Shown here piece by piece: positions 22,260 through 30,780 of a stretch of 64,000 bases of DNA. Numbering within the stretch: position 1 is the stretch's first letter; every line of letters begins with the position of its first letter. This DNA is from DATLCF01 sp035526505 (GTDB taxonomy: Bacteria; Patescibacteriota; Saccharimonadia; Saccharimonadales; UBA4665). The translations under genes and the position numbers were made by a program. The stretch spans positions 310,001 through 374,000 of the forward strand of contig DATLCF010000001.1 of NCBI GenBank assembly GCA_035526505.1, given 5' to 3'. The notes beneath the pieces were generated by a model, which searched no databases, was not told the DNA's origin, and was given only the letters and a program-made list of their open reading frames with translations.

Positions 22260-23159
22260 ATGAACAGCAAAAAACGCAAAACAACGCGTCCCATGCGAAA
22301 CAGACTGGCCACCGCCCTGATGTCGGTTTTTATATTGGCATTATTTGCCCTACCGGCCTTTTCCGGTCTGGTCTGGGCCAAGGGTATTTTGTTTGATAAC
22401 CGCGACCCGCGCAAAGTAGTTAATATAGAACCCATGCAGGTGCGGGCAATTGACCAAAGCGGCCAGCTGAAGCCTTTTAACGAGCCGATTGTCAGTATTA
22501 CCTTTGACGATGGCTGGGAGACTACCTACAGCAAAGCCTTGCCCTTACTGCAAAAAGAGGGCTTGCCCACCACCCAATACATTATTGGCGGCGTGTTTGA
22601 CAACCATAGCTATATGTCGGTTGCCCAGGTACAGTCTATGCAAAAGGCAGGGCACGAGATTGGCTCGCACACCATGACCCACCCCGACCTTACCCAGTTG
22701 ACCGACGCCAGTTTAAGTTGGGAGCTGGTACAGTCCAAAACAGTACTGACGGAAAAGTTCGGGCCTATTAAGGACTTTGCCTCACCCCTGGGTGCCGCCA
22801 ACGACCGCACCATTGCCGCTGTAAAACAAAATTATCGTTCGCAGCGCAATACCGAAGGTGATCCTAATACGGTTGCCAACAAGGGGGTAAACCTGGGCAG
22901 TGAATTTAACATTTACAGCATTACGGGCTATACAGTGCGTAAAACCACCACCATGCAAGACCTGAAAGATATGTTGCAGTTTACCGCAACCTACAGCGGT
23001 TGGGTGGTACTGACCTATCACCAGGTGGACGACAGTGGCGAAACGTACAGCATAACGCCCGAAACCTTAGCCAAGCAGTTGAAACTCATCAGCGACAGCC
23101 ACATTCGAGTAGCTACTGTTGGTCAGGTGCTCGATGCCTATACGGCAGGGGGCAAATAA
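22260..23159 (+). CDS. CE4 polysaccharide deacetylase, membrane anchored (cassette B)
   Basis: 299 residues. Basic start, helix about 17-40, then the shared linker motif RDPRK and QVRAIDQSG. CE4 motifs: TFDDGW (D83, D84), SHTMTH (H137, H141), FASPLGAAND (motif 3, with Leu where Tyr is usual) and VLTYHQVDD at the end. Likely deacetylates the nascent polymer made by the GT2 enzyme one base downstream. The matching protein of cassette A is the same length within two residues. The pair is distinct from the large CE4 proteins at 18173 and 47783, which have binding domains instead of a bare anchor. Confidence 0.9.
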   Translation: MNSKKRKTTRPMRNRLATALMSVFILALFALPAFSGLVWAKGILFDNRDPRKVVNIEPMQVRAIDQSGQLKPFNEPIVSITFDDGWETTYSKALPLLQKEGLPTTQYIIGGVFDNHSYMSVAQVQSMQKAGHEIGSHTMTHPDLTQLTDASLSWELVQSKTVLTEKFGPIKDFASPLGAANDRTIAAVKQNYRSQRNTEGDPNTVANKGVNLGSEFNIYSITGYTVRKTTTMQDLKDMLQFTATYSGWVVLTYHQVDDSGETYSITPETLAKQLKLISDSHIRVATVGQVLDAYTAGGK

Positions 23160-23160
23160 A

Positions 23161-24369
23161 ATGCACCGGCCAAAGTTTATCCCAAAAGGCCCGCATCGTA
23201 CCCACGACTATGCTCGGCCGGTAATGTACCGCAAGCACAGTCGTCGCCCTATTAAACGAACTAACTATAAAGATATGCCTACTACCGCACCCATTGCCGC
23301 ACCCAAACGCAAGGCCACCCTGGCCCTGTTAATTGCCGCTCACAACGAAGAAGTCGTGTTGGCCAAGACTATTAATTCGGCTATTGCAGCCGGCATGACG
23401 CCTGAGCATATCTACGTAGTTGACGATAACTCGTCCGACCGCACCTCGGCCATTGCCCGATCCATTCTGCCACGCCAGAACGTGTGTAAGGTACGGCGCA
23501 GCGGCAAGGGGTTGGCGCTTACCAAGGCTAGCAAGAAATATCATTTGCCCGAACGCTACCGCTGGATCCACATTGCTGATGCCGACGGTGCCTTTTCGCC
23601 CAACTATTTCCCCACCTTCCGTAAAAACTTGCGGGTCGAAAATGCTGCTGCCACTGGTTACGTGCGCAGTCTGCCGGGCAAAAACGTCAGCCAATACCGC
23701 GTGTTTGAATACACCGTGGGTATGGAACTGCACCGCCGTTTCCAATCTATTTTTAATATTATTCCAGTTATCCCGGGGCCTACGTCGTGCTTCCGGTCGG
23801 ATGTATTCGCACGCGTAAACTTTGCTAATAAATCATTAACCGAAGACTTTGACGTCACCCTGCAAATTCACCGTCAAAAACTGGGCAAGATCCAGTTTAT
23901 TCCCAAGGCTATTACCTACACCCAGGACCCCGGCACGGTAAAAGACTTCACCAAACAAATTACCCGCTGGAACCGTGGTGTCATGCAGGGTATTACCCGT
24001 CACCGTATTGGTCGCAAGGTGTCGCCTATCGACGCATATCTAAGCTACCAGGTACTGCAAAACCTGCTGTTCTTTGTAAACTACTTTTTGTGGGTGCCCT
24101 ACTTGACAATGAAGCACCACAGCGCCAACATACTAGCCAGCATTTTTGTATACGACGTGCTAGTAACCCTTGGTATTAGTGTGCTGGTAGCTGCCCGATC
24201 GCGCCGCTGGGATATCCTAAGCGCTTTCCCCATTGTGTACGCCCTGCGCTGGTTTGGTATGGTAGTATTCTTGCGCGCATTTGCCGAAGTAGTTATCTTG
24301 CGCAAATTCCGCGTTAGCGAAGGCCACTGGGAGAACAACGCCGGCCGCCGCTACGCTTTGCCGGTGTAG
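23161..24369 (+). CDS. processive GT2 glycosyltransferase (cassette B)
   Basis: 402 residues; the ATG at 23161 follows the deacetylase stop by one base, so translation is coupled. A basic N-terminal extension of about 30 residues (KHSRRPIKRTNYK) is absent from the cassette A enzyme. Motifs: HNEE (61-64), VVDDNSSD, DAD (140-142), SLTEDFD, QITRW (266-270), then C-terminal helices. Same Q-x-x-R-W class as cellulose, chitin and hyaluronan synthases, so a processive beta-glycan synthase at the membrane is expected. The substrate (UDP-GlcNAc) is inferred from the deacetylase and chitosanases. Confidence 0.88.
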   Translation: MHRPKFIPKGPHRTHDYARPVMYRKHSRRPIKRTNYKDMPTTAPIAAPKRKATLALLIAAHNEEVVLAKTINSAIAAGMTPEHIYVVDDNSSDRTSAIARSILPRQNVCKVRRSGKGLALTKASKKYHLPERYRWIHIADADGAFSPNYFPTFRKNLRVENAAATGYVRSLPGKNVSQYRVFEYTVGMELHRRFQSIFNIIPVIPGPTSCFRSDVFARVNFANKSLTEDFDVTLQIHRQKLGKIQFIPKAITYTQDPGTVKDFTKQITRWNRGVMQGITRHRIGRKVSPIDAYLSYQVLQNLLFFVNYFLWVPYLTMKHHSANILASIFVYDVLVTLGISVLVAARSRRWDILSAFPIVYALRWFGMVVFLRAFAEVVILRKFRVSEGHWENNAGRRYALPV

Positions 24370-24479
24370 TGCCTTTGCGCTTTCCCCGTAATACTTTGCC
24401 GTCCTTCAATATAAGGACATAAGGACGCCCACACCCATTCGTGCTTGCTCTTCTTATATCAGCAGGCGCTTGCGGGTTG

Positions 24480-25283
24480 TTAGAATAAGTCTTTAATATT
24501 TTGCCAGAATGAGGGGGCACTGCCAGGCAGTTTGTTTTGGTCCACGGGGACAGTCTTTTGCGTGGTTGTGGTTGCGGTGGTATGGGTGAGCGCGGGTGAA
24601 ATTTGATTGGCTTCGATGATTAAGCGTTTGTAGTTGGTGCCTATGGGGGTGCAGGTAATAAGGGTCAGCTTGTGGTCGGTGCTGGTGTTAAGCACGGATA
24701 CATCGTCGGGCAATACCACATGTTTGGTGGTTATCTGGTATACGTAGCGGATGCCGTTGTAATCCAAACTTATCTGGTCGCCTTTTTCGGTTTTATCCAA
24801 CAGCGAGAATACGAATTTGTAGTGGCCTGGTGCCCACCACTGGCCGCTGCTGTGGCCAAAAATGACAATATTGCCTGTCTCCCCCGGCACGGCCGTATCT
24901 GGGTAGTGTACCACGCCGTCGTGCAGGGCCTGCATGAACGCTGCTTGGTTGACTACGGTTTGGCTGTAAATAACCGGCGCGTCCACGCTAATTTTGGGGA
25001 TATTTATTTTATATGGTGCATCTTTGGGAATGGTAATGGGCGGCGGCGTGGTATCTTTGGTGGTGCTGATGGTAATAATTTTAGACGTGGTGTGGTGCGT
25101 GCGCGAATTAATAAAATAGGCAATGCGGCCGGAAATCCACTGCGAGTTAAAAAATCCAAACACTAACACAAATACTAATAATCCGCCCAAAGGGGGCAGC
25201 AAGTGTTTTTTAAAACTGAACTTGGCTTTGGTGCCTGCCAGTTCTGCCGGTTTCTTTTTCTTTTTTGTTGGTTTTTTGGCCAT
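24480..25283 (-). CDS. sortase, catalytically intact (cassette B)
   Basis: 267 residues. Lys-rich cytosolic start (KKKKK), one helix (about 32-47), then the sortase barrel: INIPKISVDAPV, GVVHYPDTAVPGETGN, IFGHSS with H144, TLITCTPIGTNYKRL with C211 and R220. The TLITCTP-G-N-x-x-R spacing is closest to class C/D sortases. A Thr-rich linker leads to the C-terminal tail KLPGSAPSFWQ, shared with the cassette A homolog. Expected job: cleave the LPNTG of the mini-protein and join it to an amino acceptor at the cell surface. Convergent to GT2, with a gene-free 110 bp between. Confidence 0.92.
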   Translation of the reverse strand: MAKKPTKKKKKPAELAGTKAKFSFKKHLLPPLGGLLVFVLVFGFFNSQWISGRIAYFINSRTHHTTSKIITISTTKDTTPPPITIPKDAPYKINIPKISVDAPVIYSQTVVNQAAFMQALHDGVVHYPDTAVPGETGNIVIFGHSSGQWWAPGHYKFVFSLLDKTEKGDQISLDYNGIRYVYQITTKHVVLPDDVSVLNTSTDHKLTLITCTPIGTNYKRLIIEANQISPALTHTTATTTTQKTVPVDQNKLPGSAPSFWQNIKDLF

Positions 25284-25346
25284 AAGAATGGATGCTACCT
25301 GTCTTTTAGCATAACATGCGCTGCAAAACTTACAACCTGCTCGCTA

Positions 25347-25371
25347 TTATTCCGGGTCAAGCCCGGAATAA
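25347..25371. repeat. palindromic repeat (REP-like)
   Basis: TTATTCCGGG-tcaag-CCCGGAATAA, a perfect 10-bp inverted repeat between the sortase start and the murA stop. A diverged copy is at 32529-32551. It may also act as the murA terminator. Confidence 0.6.
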
Positions 25372-25397
25372 CGTATGGGGGAAGATAGATAGCGGAG

Positions 25398-26921
25398 CTA
25401 CATATCGTGGAAGATTTGTATACGCGCACCAAGGCCGTTCAGGCGTTCGGCCAGATCCTCGTATCCGCGGTTAATAGTATAGATGTTACGTAACGTAGAA
25501 ATGCCATCGGCAGCCAACATGCCAATTAACAGCAGGCTGGCAGGGCGCAAGGCAGGCGGGCAGACCACATCGGCTTTACTGAACTTGGTGGGGCCCTGAA
25601 TATACAAGCGGTGTGGGTCGGCCAGTTCCACCTGCATGCCCACCTTGGTCATTTCGGTGTAGTAGATAGCGCGGTTTTCGTACATCCAGTCGTGGATGAG
25701 CGTGCGGCCATTTGCCACCGCACCAATGGGCACAAAATAGGGCAGATTGTCGGCGTTCAGGCCGGGGTAGGGGCGGCTGTAGATCTTTTCGGCTAATGCC
25801 TTTAGCTTGCCATTATGTTTATGGATGGTTAGGTCCACTAGGTCGGTTTTGCCATTGGCGGCTTTGTAGCGGGTACTGAGTTCAAACTGCAGCCCCATGT
25901 GTTTGAGCTTTAAAAGCTCCAAGCTCATAAATTCAATAGGTACACGGCGGATGGTAAAGCTGCTGTTGGTGGTAACAGCCACCGACGTAAAGAACATAGC
26001 CTCGATAGGGTCTTCGGCTGGCGCATAGGTAATGTTCTTTTTGATGCGCGCGCCAAGGCCGCGAATTTTAAGCGTAGTGCTGCCGATGCCCTCAATCTTG
26101 ACGCCCAGACGCTGCAAAAAGAAACATACGTCTTGCACCATGTAGTTGGCACTGGCTAGCTCAATTGTCGTTTCCTCGCTAACGCGGGCTGCGGCCATTA
26201 AAGCGTTTTCGGTTACCGTATCGCCCGATTCGTACAATACAATGCGGCCAGCTGGTTTTTTGTGTACCTTAATATCGTAGTGCCCCTGGGTAGCCACAAT
26301 GCCTACGCCAAATTGTTCCAGCGCAAACAAATGCGGGGCCACGGTACGGCTGCCCAGCTTACACCCACCAGCATAAGGGATTTTAAAATCGGTTTGGTCG
26401 TGCATGAGCGGGCCAATCATCATCAGCACCGAGCGGGTTTTGCGCGCGGCCTCGGCATCCATGCTATCCAGTTTAAGCTTTTGTGGCCGGCGGATTTCCA
26501 GATCGCTGGCACCCACCCAGCGTACATTCACACCAATGCTTTCCAGCACCTCTATAATGCGGAATACTTCTTCGATCCGCGGAAAGTTTTTAAAGCGGGT
26601 AACACCATAGTTAAGCAGGCTGGCGCATAACAAGCCAACAGCGGCATTTTTACTGGTTTTAAGGGTAATCTCGCCCGATAGCTCGTGGCCGCCCTGGATG
26701 CGCAGATTTACGGCACTGCCGCTTAACGAAATAAGCTGTTTGTTTAGTACATCGCTAATGCGGCCCAGGGTTTCCAGGGACAAATTTTGGCGCCCGTGTT
26801 CCATGCGGTTAACTGCCGACTGGCTGGTGTGTAGTTGACGGGCAAATTCAGCCTGGGTAAGGCCACGTTCTTGCCGTATCTGGGAAATTAAATGTCCGAT
26901 TTTTTCGTTGGGTGTATCCAT
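25398..26921 (-). CDS. murA: UDP-GlcNAc 1-carboxyvinyltransferase with N-terminal HTH
   Basis: 507 residues. Residues 1-62 form an XRE-type helix-turn-helix (IGHLISQIRQERGLTQAEFARQL, SQSAVNRMEHGRQNLS). Residues about 70-507 are the EPSP-synthase fold of MurA: TSKNAAV with Lys and Asn of the UDP-GlcNAc site, AGGCKLGSR with the catalytic Cys, LNADNLPYF with the catalytic Asp, YENR. It performs the first committed step of peptidoglycan synthesis, using PEP. The HTH fusion implies DNA binding, perhaps coupling wall precursor supply to gene control. Usual MurA length is about 420, so the extra is the HTH. A TATTAT box lies 6 nt before the ATG. Confidence 0.92.
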   Translation of the reverse strand: MDTPNEKIGHLISQIRQERGLTQAEFARQLHTSQSAVNRMEHGRQNLSLETLGRISDVLNKQLISLSGSAVNLRIQGGHELSGEITLKTSKNAAVGLLCASLLNYGVTRFKNFPRIEEVFRIIEVLESIGVNVRWVGASDLEIRRPQKLKLDSMDAEAARKTRSVLMMIGPLMHDQTDFKIPYAGGCKLGSRTVAPHLFALEQFGVGIVATQGHYDIKVHKKPAGRIVLYESGDTVTENALMAAARVSEETTIELASANYMVQDVCFFLQRLGVKIEGIGSTTLKIRGLGARIKKNITYAPAEDPIEAMFFTSVAVTTNSSFTIRRVPIEFMSLELLKLKHMGLQFELSTRYKAANGKTDLVDLTIHKHNGKLKALAEKIYSRPYPGLNADNLPYFVPIGAVANGRTLIHDWMYENRAIYYTEMTKVGMQVELADPHRLYIQGPTKFSKADVVCPPALRPASLLLIGMLAADGISTLRNIYTINRGYEDLAERLNGLGARIQIFHDM

Positions 26922-26927
26922 AGCTAA

Positions 26928-26933
26928 ATAATA
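26928..26933 (-). promoter_or_regulatory. -10 box, leaderless-type, for murA
   Basis: TATTAT on the minus strand ends 6 nt before the ATG at 26921. Confidence 0.4.
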
Positions 26934-26969
26934 TTACCAGGTATGATATATTTTGCAAATATAAAATGC

Positions 26970-27269
26970 TTACGTATGCCGGGCTGGCGACTTGCGCCAG
27001 GTTTCTAACGCCGTAGCTACCACATGCTTGCAGAACTGTCCTTTACTATTGCAGGTGCAATTCCATTGCAAGCCAACCGGTGCGGCTTCTAGCACTGTAT
27101 TGCGCGGACCGGTCGTAGGGCCGGCAACATGGGCAGCCACTTTAAGTGGAGTGAATTCGGTAAAGGTGACTCCACCATTGTCGGCAATTTCTTGCCCCAG
27201 GCGAAAGTTGGACGGCGTTGCTAACTGTTTAACAGCAACTTCATCAATTAAATCGGCAACAGTTTGCAT
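26970..27269 (-). CDS. SWIM zinc-finger protein
   Basis: 99 residues. C-terminal half holds WNCTCNSKGQFCKHVVA, the CxC...CxH zinc-binding pattern of SWIM domains, preceded by beta-rich LKVAAHVAGPTTGPRNTV. SWIM modules bind DNA or proteins and usually sit in larger proteins; this is a stand-alone single-domain form. Its partner is unknown. A TACACT box lies 6 nt before the ATG, suggesting leaderless transcription. The gene precedes murA on the same strand but each has its own -10. Confidence 0.8.
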   Translation of the reverse strand: MQTVADLIDEVAVKQLATPSNFRLGQEIADNGGVTFTEFTPLKVAAHVAGPTTGPRNTVLEAAPVGLQWNCTCNSKGQFCKHVVATALETWRKSPARHT

Positions 27270-27275
27270 ATGTAT

Positions 27276-27281
27276 AGTGTA
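27276..27281 (-). promoter_or_regulatory. -10 box, leaderless-type, for the SWIM gene
   Basis: TACACT on the minus strand ends 6 nt before the ATG at 27269. Confidence 0.4.
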
Positions 27282-27413
27282 GCACTCTTAAGGTGGTGCA
27301 GCCGAAGGTTGCCAAGCAAAGGCGGCGGTCAATAAACTTCGTAATTACTTTTTTGTATAAAATGGCTATTTTGTGGCATTATAGAAATTACCCCAAAAAT
27401 ACAAGGAGGGCAA

Positions 27414-30400
27414 TTGCCAGAGCAAGGCGATCAGTTTGAGGCACCCCCAGCCGTAGACTTACGGCGAGATTTGTTTTTGCAGCCAGCAACAGCTTCTTTA
27501 GGGCATGTCTCTTTGATTGAGCTATACCCCACTTTCCATACAAATGGGAACACCCACAATATTCGACCATATCAAGAGGTACAGGATATGGTAGGAAAAG
27601 CAGTAGGGCAATTCCTAGAGTATAAGGGAGATGAGGCGTCTGAAAGCGGTGCCTTCTCGGGCATAGTCGATACTAATCAAGAAAATGTTTCAGATGTCAT
27701 TTCTATTACAGCAAACGTAATCCATAAATGGGAAGTCATACTGGCCAGAAATGAAGAAGTATCTCCTTTTAGCGAGGTACCTCAAGATATAACAGGCGAG
27801 GATCTCGAACGTTCAGATGTCCAATTTATAATCGATGTAGCAGATGGTGTGGACGGTATCCTGAATCCCTTACCCCGATCCGCTCACACTAGAAAAGCCA
27901 TTACCCAACTAATGACATATCATGGGCTTGATTTTACTGAGAGATGGTTCACGGGCGATATTGTCAAGCAAGAACTGGGCGAAGAATATGAAATAAGCAG
28001 GTATCGGGCCACCTTATTGGCAGCCGTTAGCCCTCATTCCCTGCTGAGCGCTGCTCGACGCTTCCTAAAGATCGAAAAACCTATAAACGAGGAAGAAATA
28101 AAATCGCTTGACATGCGAATGTTACAGAGCCTATTTTTTAAAAAATCTACAGAGCCTCTCACCTTATTCGATTTGTATAAAGAGGTTGACATAGGCGGAC
28201 CTATTCCAAAGGAACTGCCACCTATCACACAGACAAAACAGAATGTTCATAACCTTATCTGCCTTTATGGGCAGTATGGCAAAGGCCAGGGCTGGGAGCC
28301 ACGCCCATTAGCGTGGCTTCAAAAGATAAACAAAACTGAATATACCGAAGACGTTGCTTCTGTTACTGGGCATGTTATAGCTCTTTGGGAAAAGGTAGCA
28401 GTGCGTAATAGTGGCGTATCACCCTTCAATGATTTGCCTATGGAAAAATTGATGCCGGCTGATTTGAAGCGCCAGGATGTATGGTTTGTTATAGAAGTCG
28501 CTGATGCTGTAGACAAGATTTTGCATTGGAATCTACGTGCGCCAAAAATGAAGGAAGCCATAGCGGTGCTGATTGCTTGTCAAGGTGGTAGTTTTGCTGA
28601 AAAATGGTTTAGCAGTGAAATCATTTGGTCCGAACTTGGGTTAGACAAGGAGCCAAGTCAGGATCTACTCATTCAGCTTGCTCGCACCGCAACTAAAGAT
28701 CCGGTAGATGCAGCTAGGAAGTTCTTCTACGAACAGCCCCCAACAGTAGAAGAGGCCTTACATGCTACACGATTGCAAGAACTATTTTCTCAATCAGTCG
28801 AGAATCACTTGCGCCTATCTGATATATATCCTATTAGCCGGAAGCCAGGGGCCTCCCCCAAAGCCTTGCCATCCTTTGAGTGTATACGGGCTGTAGTAGC
28901 GGAAGTACTTACCGTATTCAATCAGGAAGGTTTAACTGACGCATTTCAGCCAGCAGCTTTGCTTGATACGTTGGCTGGCAATAATGAAAGCTATAAACAA
29001 GACATCATTGATGTTGCATCAAATATTATCCGCATTTGGGAGGATGTACTTTTAAGGAATGGTAAGCATTCGCCTTTTTCTGTTTTATATTCCAATCTCC
29101 TTAACGAGAAAAGTTTAGTTGACGCGGAGGTAAAATTTTTGCTTGATATTGCAGGTGCCACTGAGAGAGCTCTGGGTGCGCCTGGCCGACCCGTCTATGC
29201 TAAAGAAGCGGTAGCTAAATTAATTGCCTATCATGGCGCCAATTTTACACAGCGATGGCTATCTGGGGAAATATATGAAGCGCACTTTGGCAAAAATCGT
29301 GGGCCTTCATTTGCATACTTAGCCTACATTGCCTCTATTTATCCACATGATCCCGTAGAAGGGGCGAGAGAGCACGCTAAGACCCAAGAAGCAATGAGTA
29401 TGAAATTGTTGCAACTCTTACGCGCTCCCGCTAGTAAGATGTCACTGCATAATCTATATAGTCAAAATAAGTATACACCCCCAGATAAAAGAGCCGATAG
29501 GTCGCCACCCTCTTTACAGGAAGCTACAGCGATCGTTAATCAAATAGTAAATCTTGACGAAAAAAGAAACGAATCTAAGAAACCGGAAGGATTAGCTCCT
29601 ACCACTATATCAATACGTGATCAATATATGGATGCGGCAGTACCGATCACTGCACAGATTATAACTATTTGGGGGAAGACACTTATTAAGAAAAATGTAC
29701 CTTCTCCTTTTAAAAACCTGTTAAGTGAGGGTTTGGGTGACAATCCGGCACTTGATCGTCCGGATATCCAATTAGTTAGGGAAATAGTGGATTCTGTATA
29801 TAGCGTACTAGAGATTTCCGGTATTTCTTGGGTAAGAAAACGAGCGGTTGCAAATTTAATTGCTCATCGAGGAAGTGATTTTGCTGCGAAATGGTTCCGA
29901 GGAGAAATTACACGGAATATGTTTCAGGATGATTTCCCTCTTGATAATGGGTCGCTTGCCGGGATAGCGACCATGTACCCGGGCAAACCCGTTGAGGGTG
30001 CAAAAAAGGTGTTCCGAAGATATCGCCAATTATCACCAGCCACGATAAGCAAGCGCCTGAAAATTACGCCAGAATCAGCTGAGCAACTTTTTCCGCCTGC
30101 GCGGTGTATGCGATATGCGCTATATAGAAAAAATCCTCTAGATGTTATAGCGTCTGAGCACGCTAAGGCCTTAAAAGCGCACCAGGAAACAGGGTTGCCC
30201 CTGAATTTACTTATGTATGCAGCGGGAAAGACAAAGGATGATTTTGAAGGATTAGTCGAAAAGATCGTGCAGAGCTATCATAATCCCATACCGGGGACTA
30301 CTCCTCTAATATGGGCTTGGTCTGTGGCGAGTGCCTATCCACGTGGACGCGAAGCGCAACTGCGTTATGCGGCTATATCCCACAGTTATTTTAATATAAG

Positions 30401-30683
30401 AAATGCCTTTTCATTGGATCGCGAGCTTGGGCCTGAGAATGGTGCTAGAACAGGGCATAACTATATTGCTGCTGAGGCGGCCGATCCGGCAGAAATATTG
30501 TTTGGCGACAGCGATGTGGATAATGTAATTTCCCGGTTAGCAGAAGGCGCGGGTATAAACGAGGGGCAGTTAACACAATTGCTTGATCATTTTGCTAACC
30601 CCCAGGCTGATTCTTTGCCGTCAGATGTAGTCCGCATGCTGGAGCGCTTGCGCGAAGTTGCCAGGCAAGAAGAAGCGGGGTAG
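27414..30683 (+). CDS. large four-repeat protein of unknown function
   Basis: 1,089 residues from a TTG start, with AAGGAGG 4 nt upstream. No signal or membrane helix, so cytoplasmic. Four diverged repeats of about 205 residues (near 33-240, 241-450, 451-665, 666-870). Each has a (S/T)LxxLY-like opening, a helix with IWExxLxRNxxxSPF, an AD/VD helix, then K-AI-x-LIAxxGxxFxxxWFSGEI followed by a segment ending DPVEGAR. The last 220 residues differ: SLDRELGPENGARTG, then EAADPAEILFGDSDVDNVISRL recall the acidic linker between regions 3 and 4 of sigma-70 factors. A DNA-binding or transcription role is possible but unproved. Base composition looks more AT-rich than its neighbours. No known family recognised. 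Confidence 0.75.
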   Translation: MPEQGDQFEAPPAVDLRRDLFLQPATASLGHVSLIELYPTFHTNGNTHNIRPYQEVQDMVGKAVGQFLEYKGDEASESGAFSGIVDTNQENVSDVISITANVIHKWEVILARNEEVSPFSEVPQDITGEDLERSDVQFIIDVADGVDGILNPLPRSAHTRKAITQLMTYHGLDFTERWFTGDIVKQELGEEYEISRYRATLLAAVSPHSLLSAARRFLKIEKPINEEEIKSLDMRMLQSLFFKKSTEPLTLFDLYKEVDIGGPIPKELPPITQTKQNVHNLICLYGQYGKGQGWEPRPLAWLQKINKTEYTEDVASVTGHVIALWEKVAVRNSGVSPFNDLPMEKLMPADLKRQDVWFVIEVADAVDKILHWNLRAPKMKEAIAVLIACQGGSFAEKWFSSEIIWSELGLDKEPSQDLLIQLARTATKDPVDAARKFFYEQPPTVEEALHATRLQELFSQSVENHLRLSDIYPISRKPGASPKALPSFECIRAVVAEVLTVFNQEGLTDAFQPAALLDTLAGNNESYKQDIIDVASNIIRIWEDVLLRNGKHSPFSVLYSNLLNEKSLVDAEVKFLLDIAGATERALGAPGRPVYAKEAVAKLIAYHGANFTQRWLSGEIYEAHFGKNRGPSFAYLAYIASIYPHDPVEGAREHAKTQEAMSMKLLQLLRAPASKMSLHNLYSQNKYTPPDKRADRSPPSLQEATAIVNQIVNLDEKRNESKKPEGLAPTTISIRDQYMDAAVPITAQIITIWGKTLIKKNVPSPFKNLLSEGLGDNPALDRPDIQLVREIVDSVYSVLEISGISWVRKRAVANLIAHRGSDFAAKWFRGEITRNMFQDDFPLDNGSLAGIATMYPGKPVEGAKKVFRRYRQLSPATISKRLKITPESAEQLFPPARCMRYALYRKNPLDVIASEHAKALKAHQETGLPLNLLMYAAGKTKDDFEGLVEKIVQSYHNPIPGTTPLIWAWSVASAYPRGREAQLRYAAISHSYFNIRNAFSLDRELGPENGARTGHNYIAAEAADPAEILFGDSDVDNVISRLAEGAGINEGQLTQLLDHFANPQADSLPSDVVRMLERLREVARQEEAG

Positions 30684-30780
30684 GTTTGGTTGGTCCTGGC
30701 GGCTACGCTACAATACAAACATGATCTAGCTACTTTAAGTTGACCGGCCGTAACTTGTTGAAATTATGAGGGAGTTTGCT

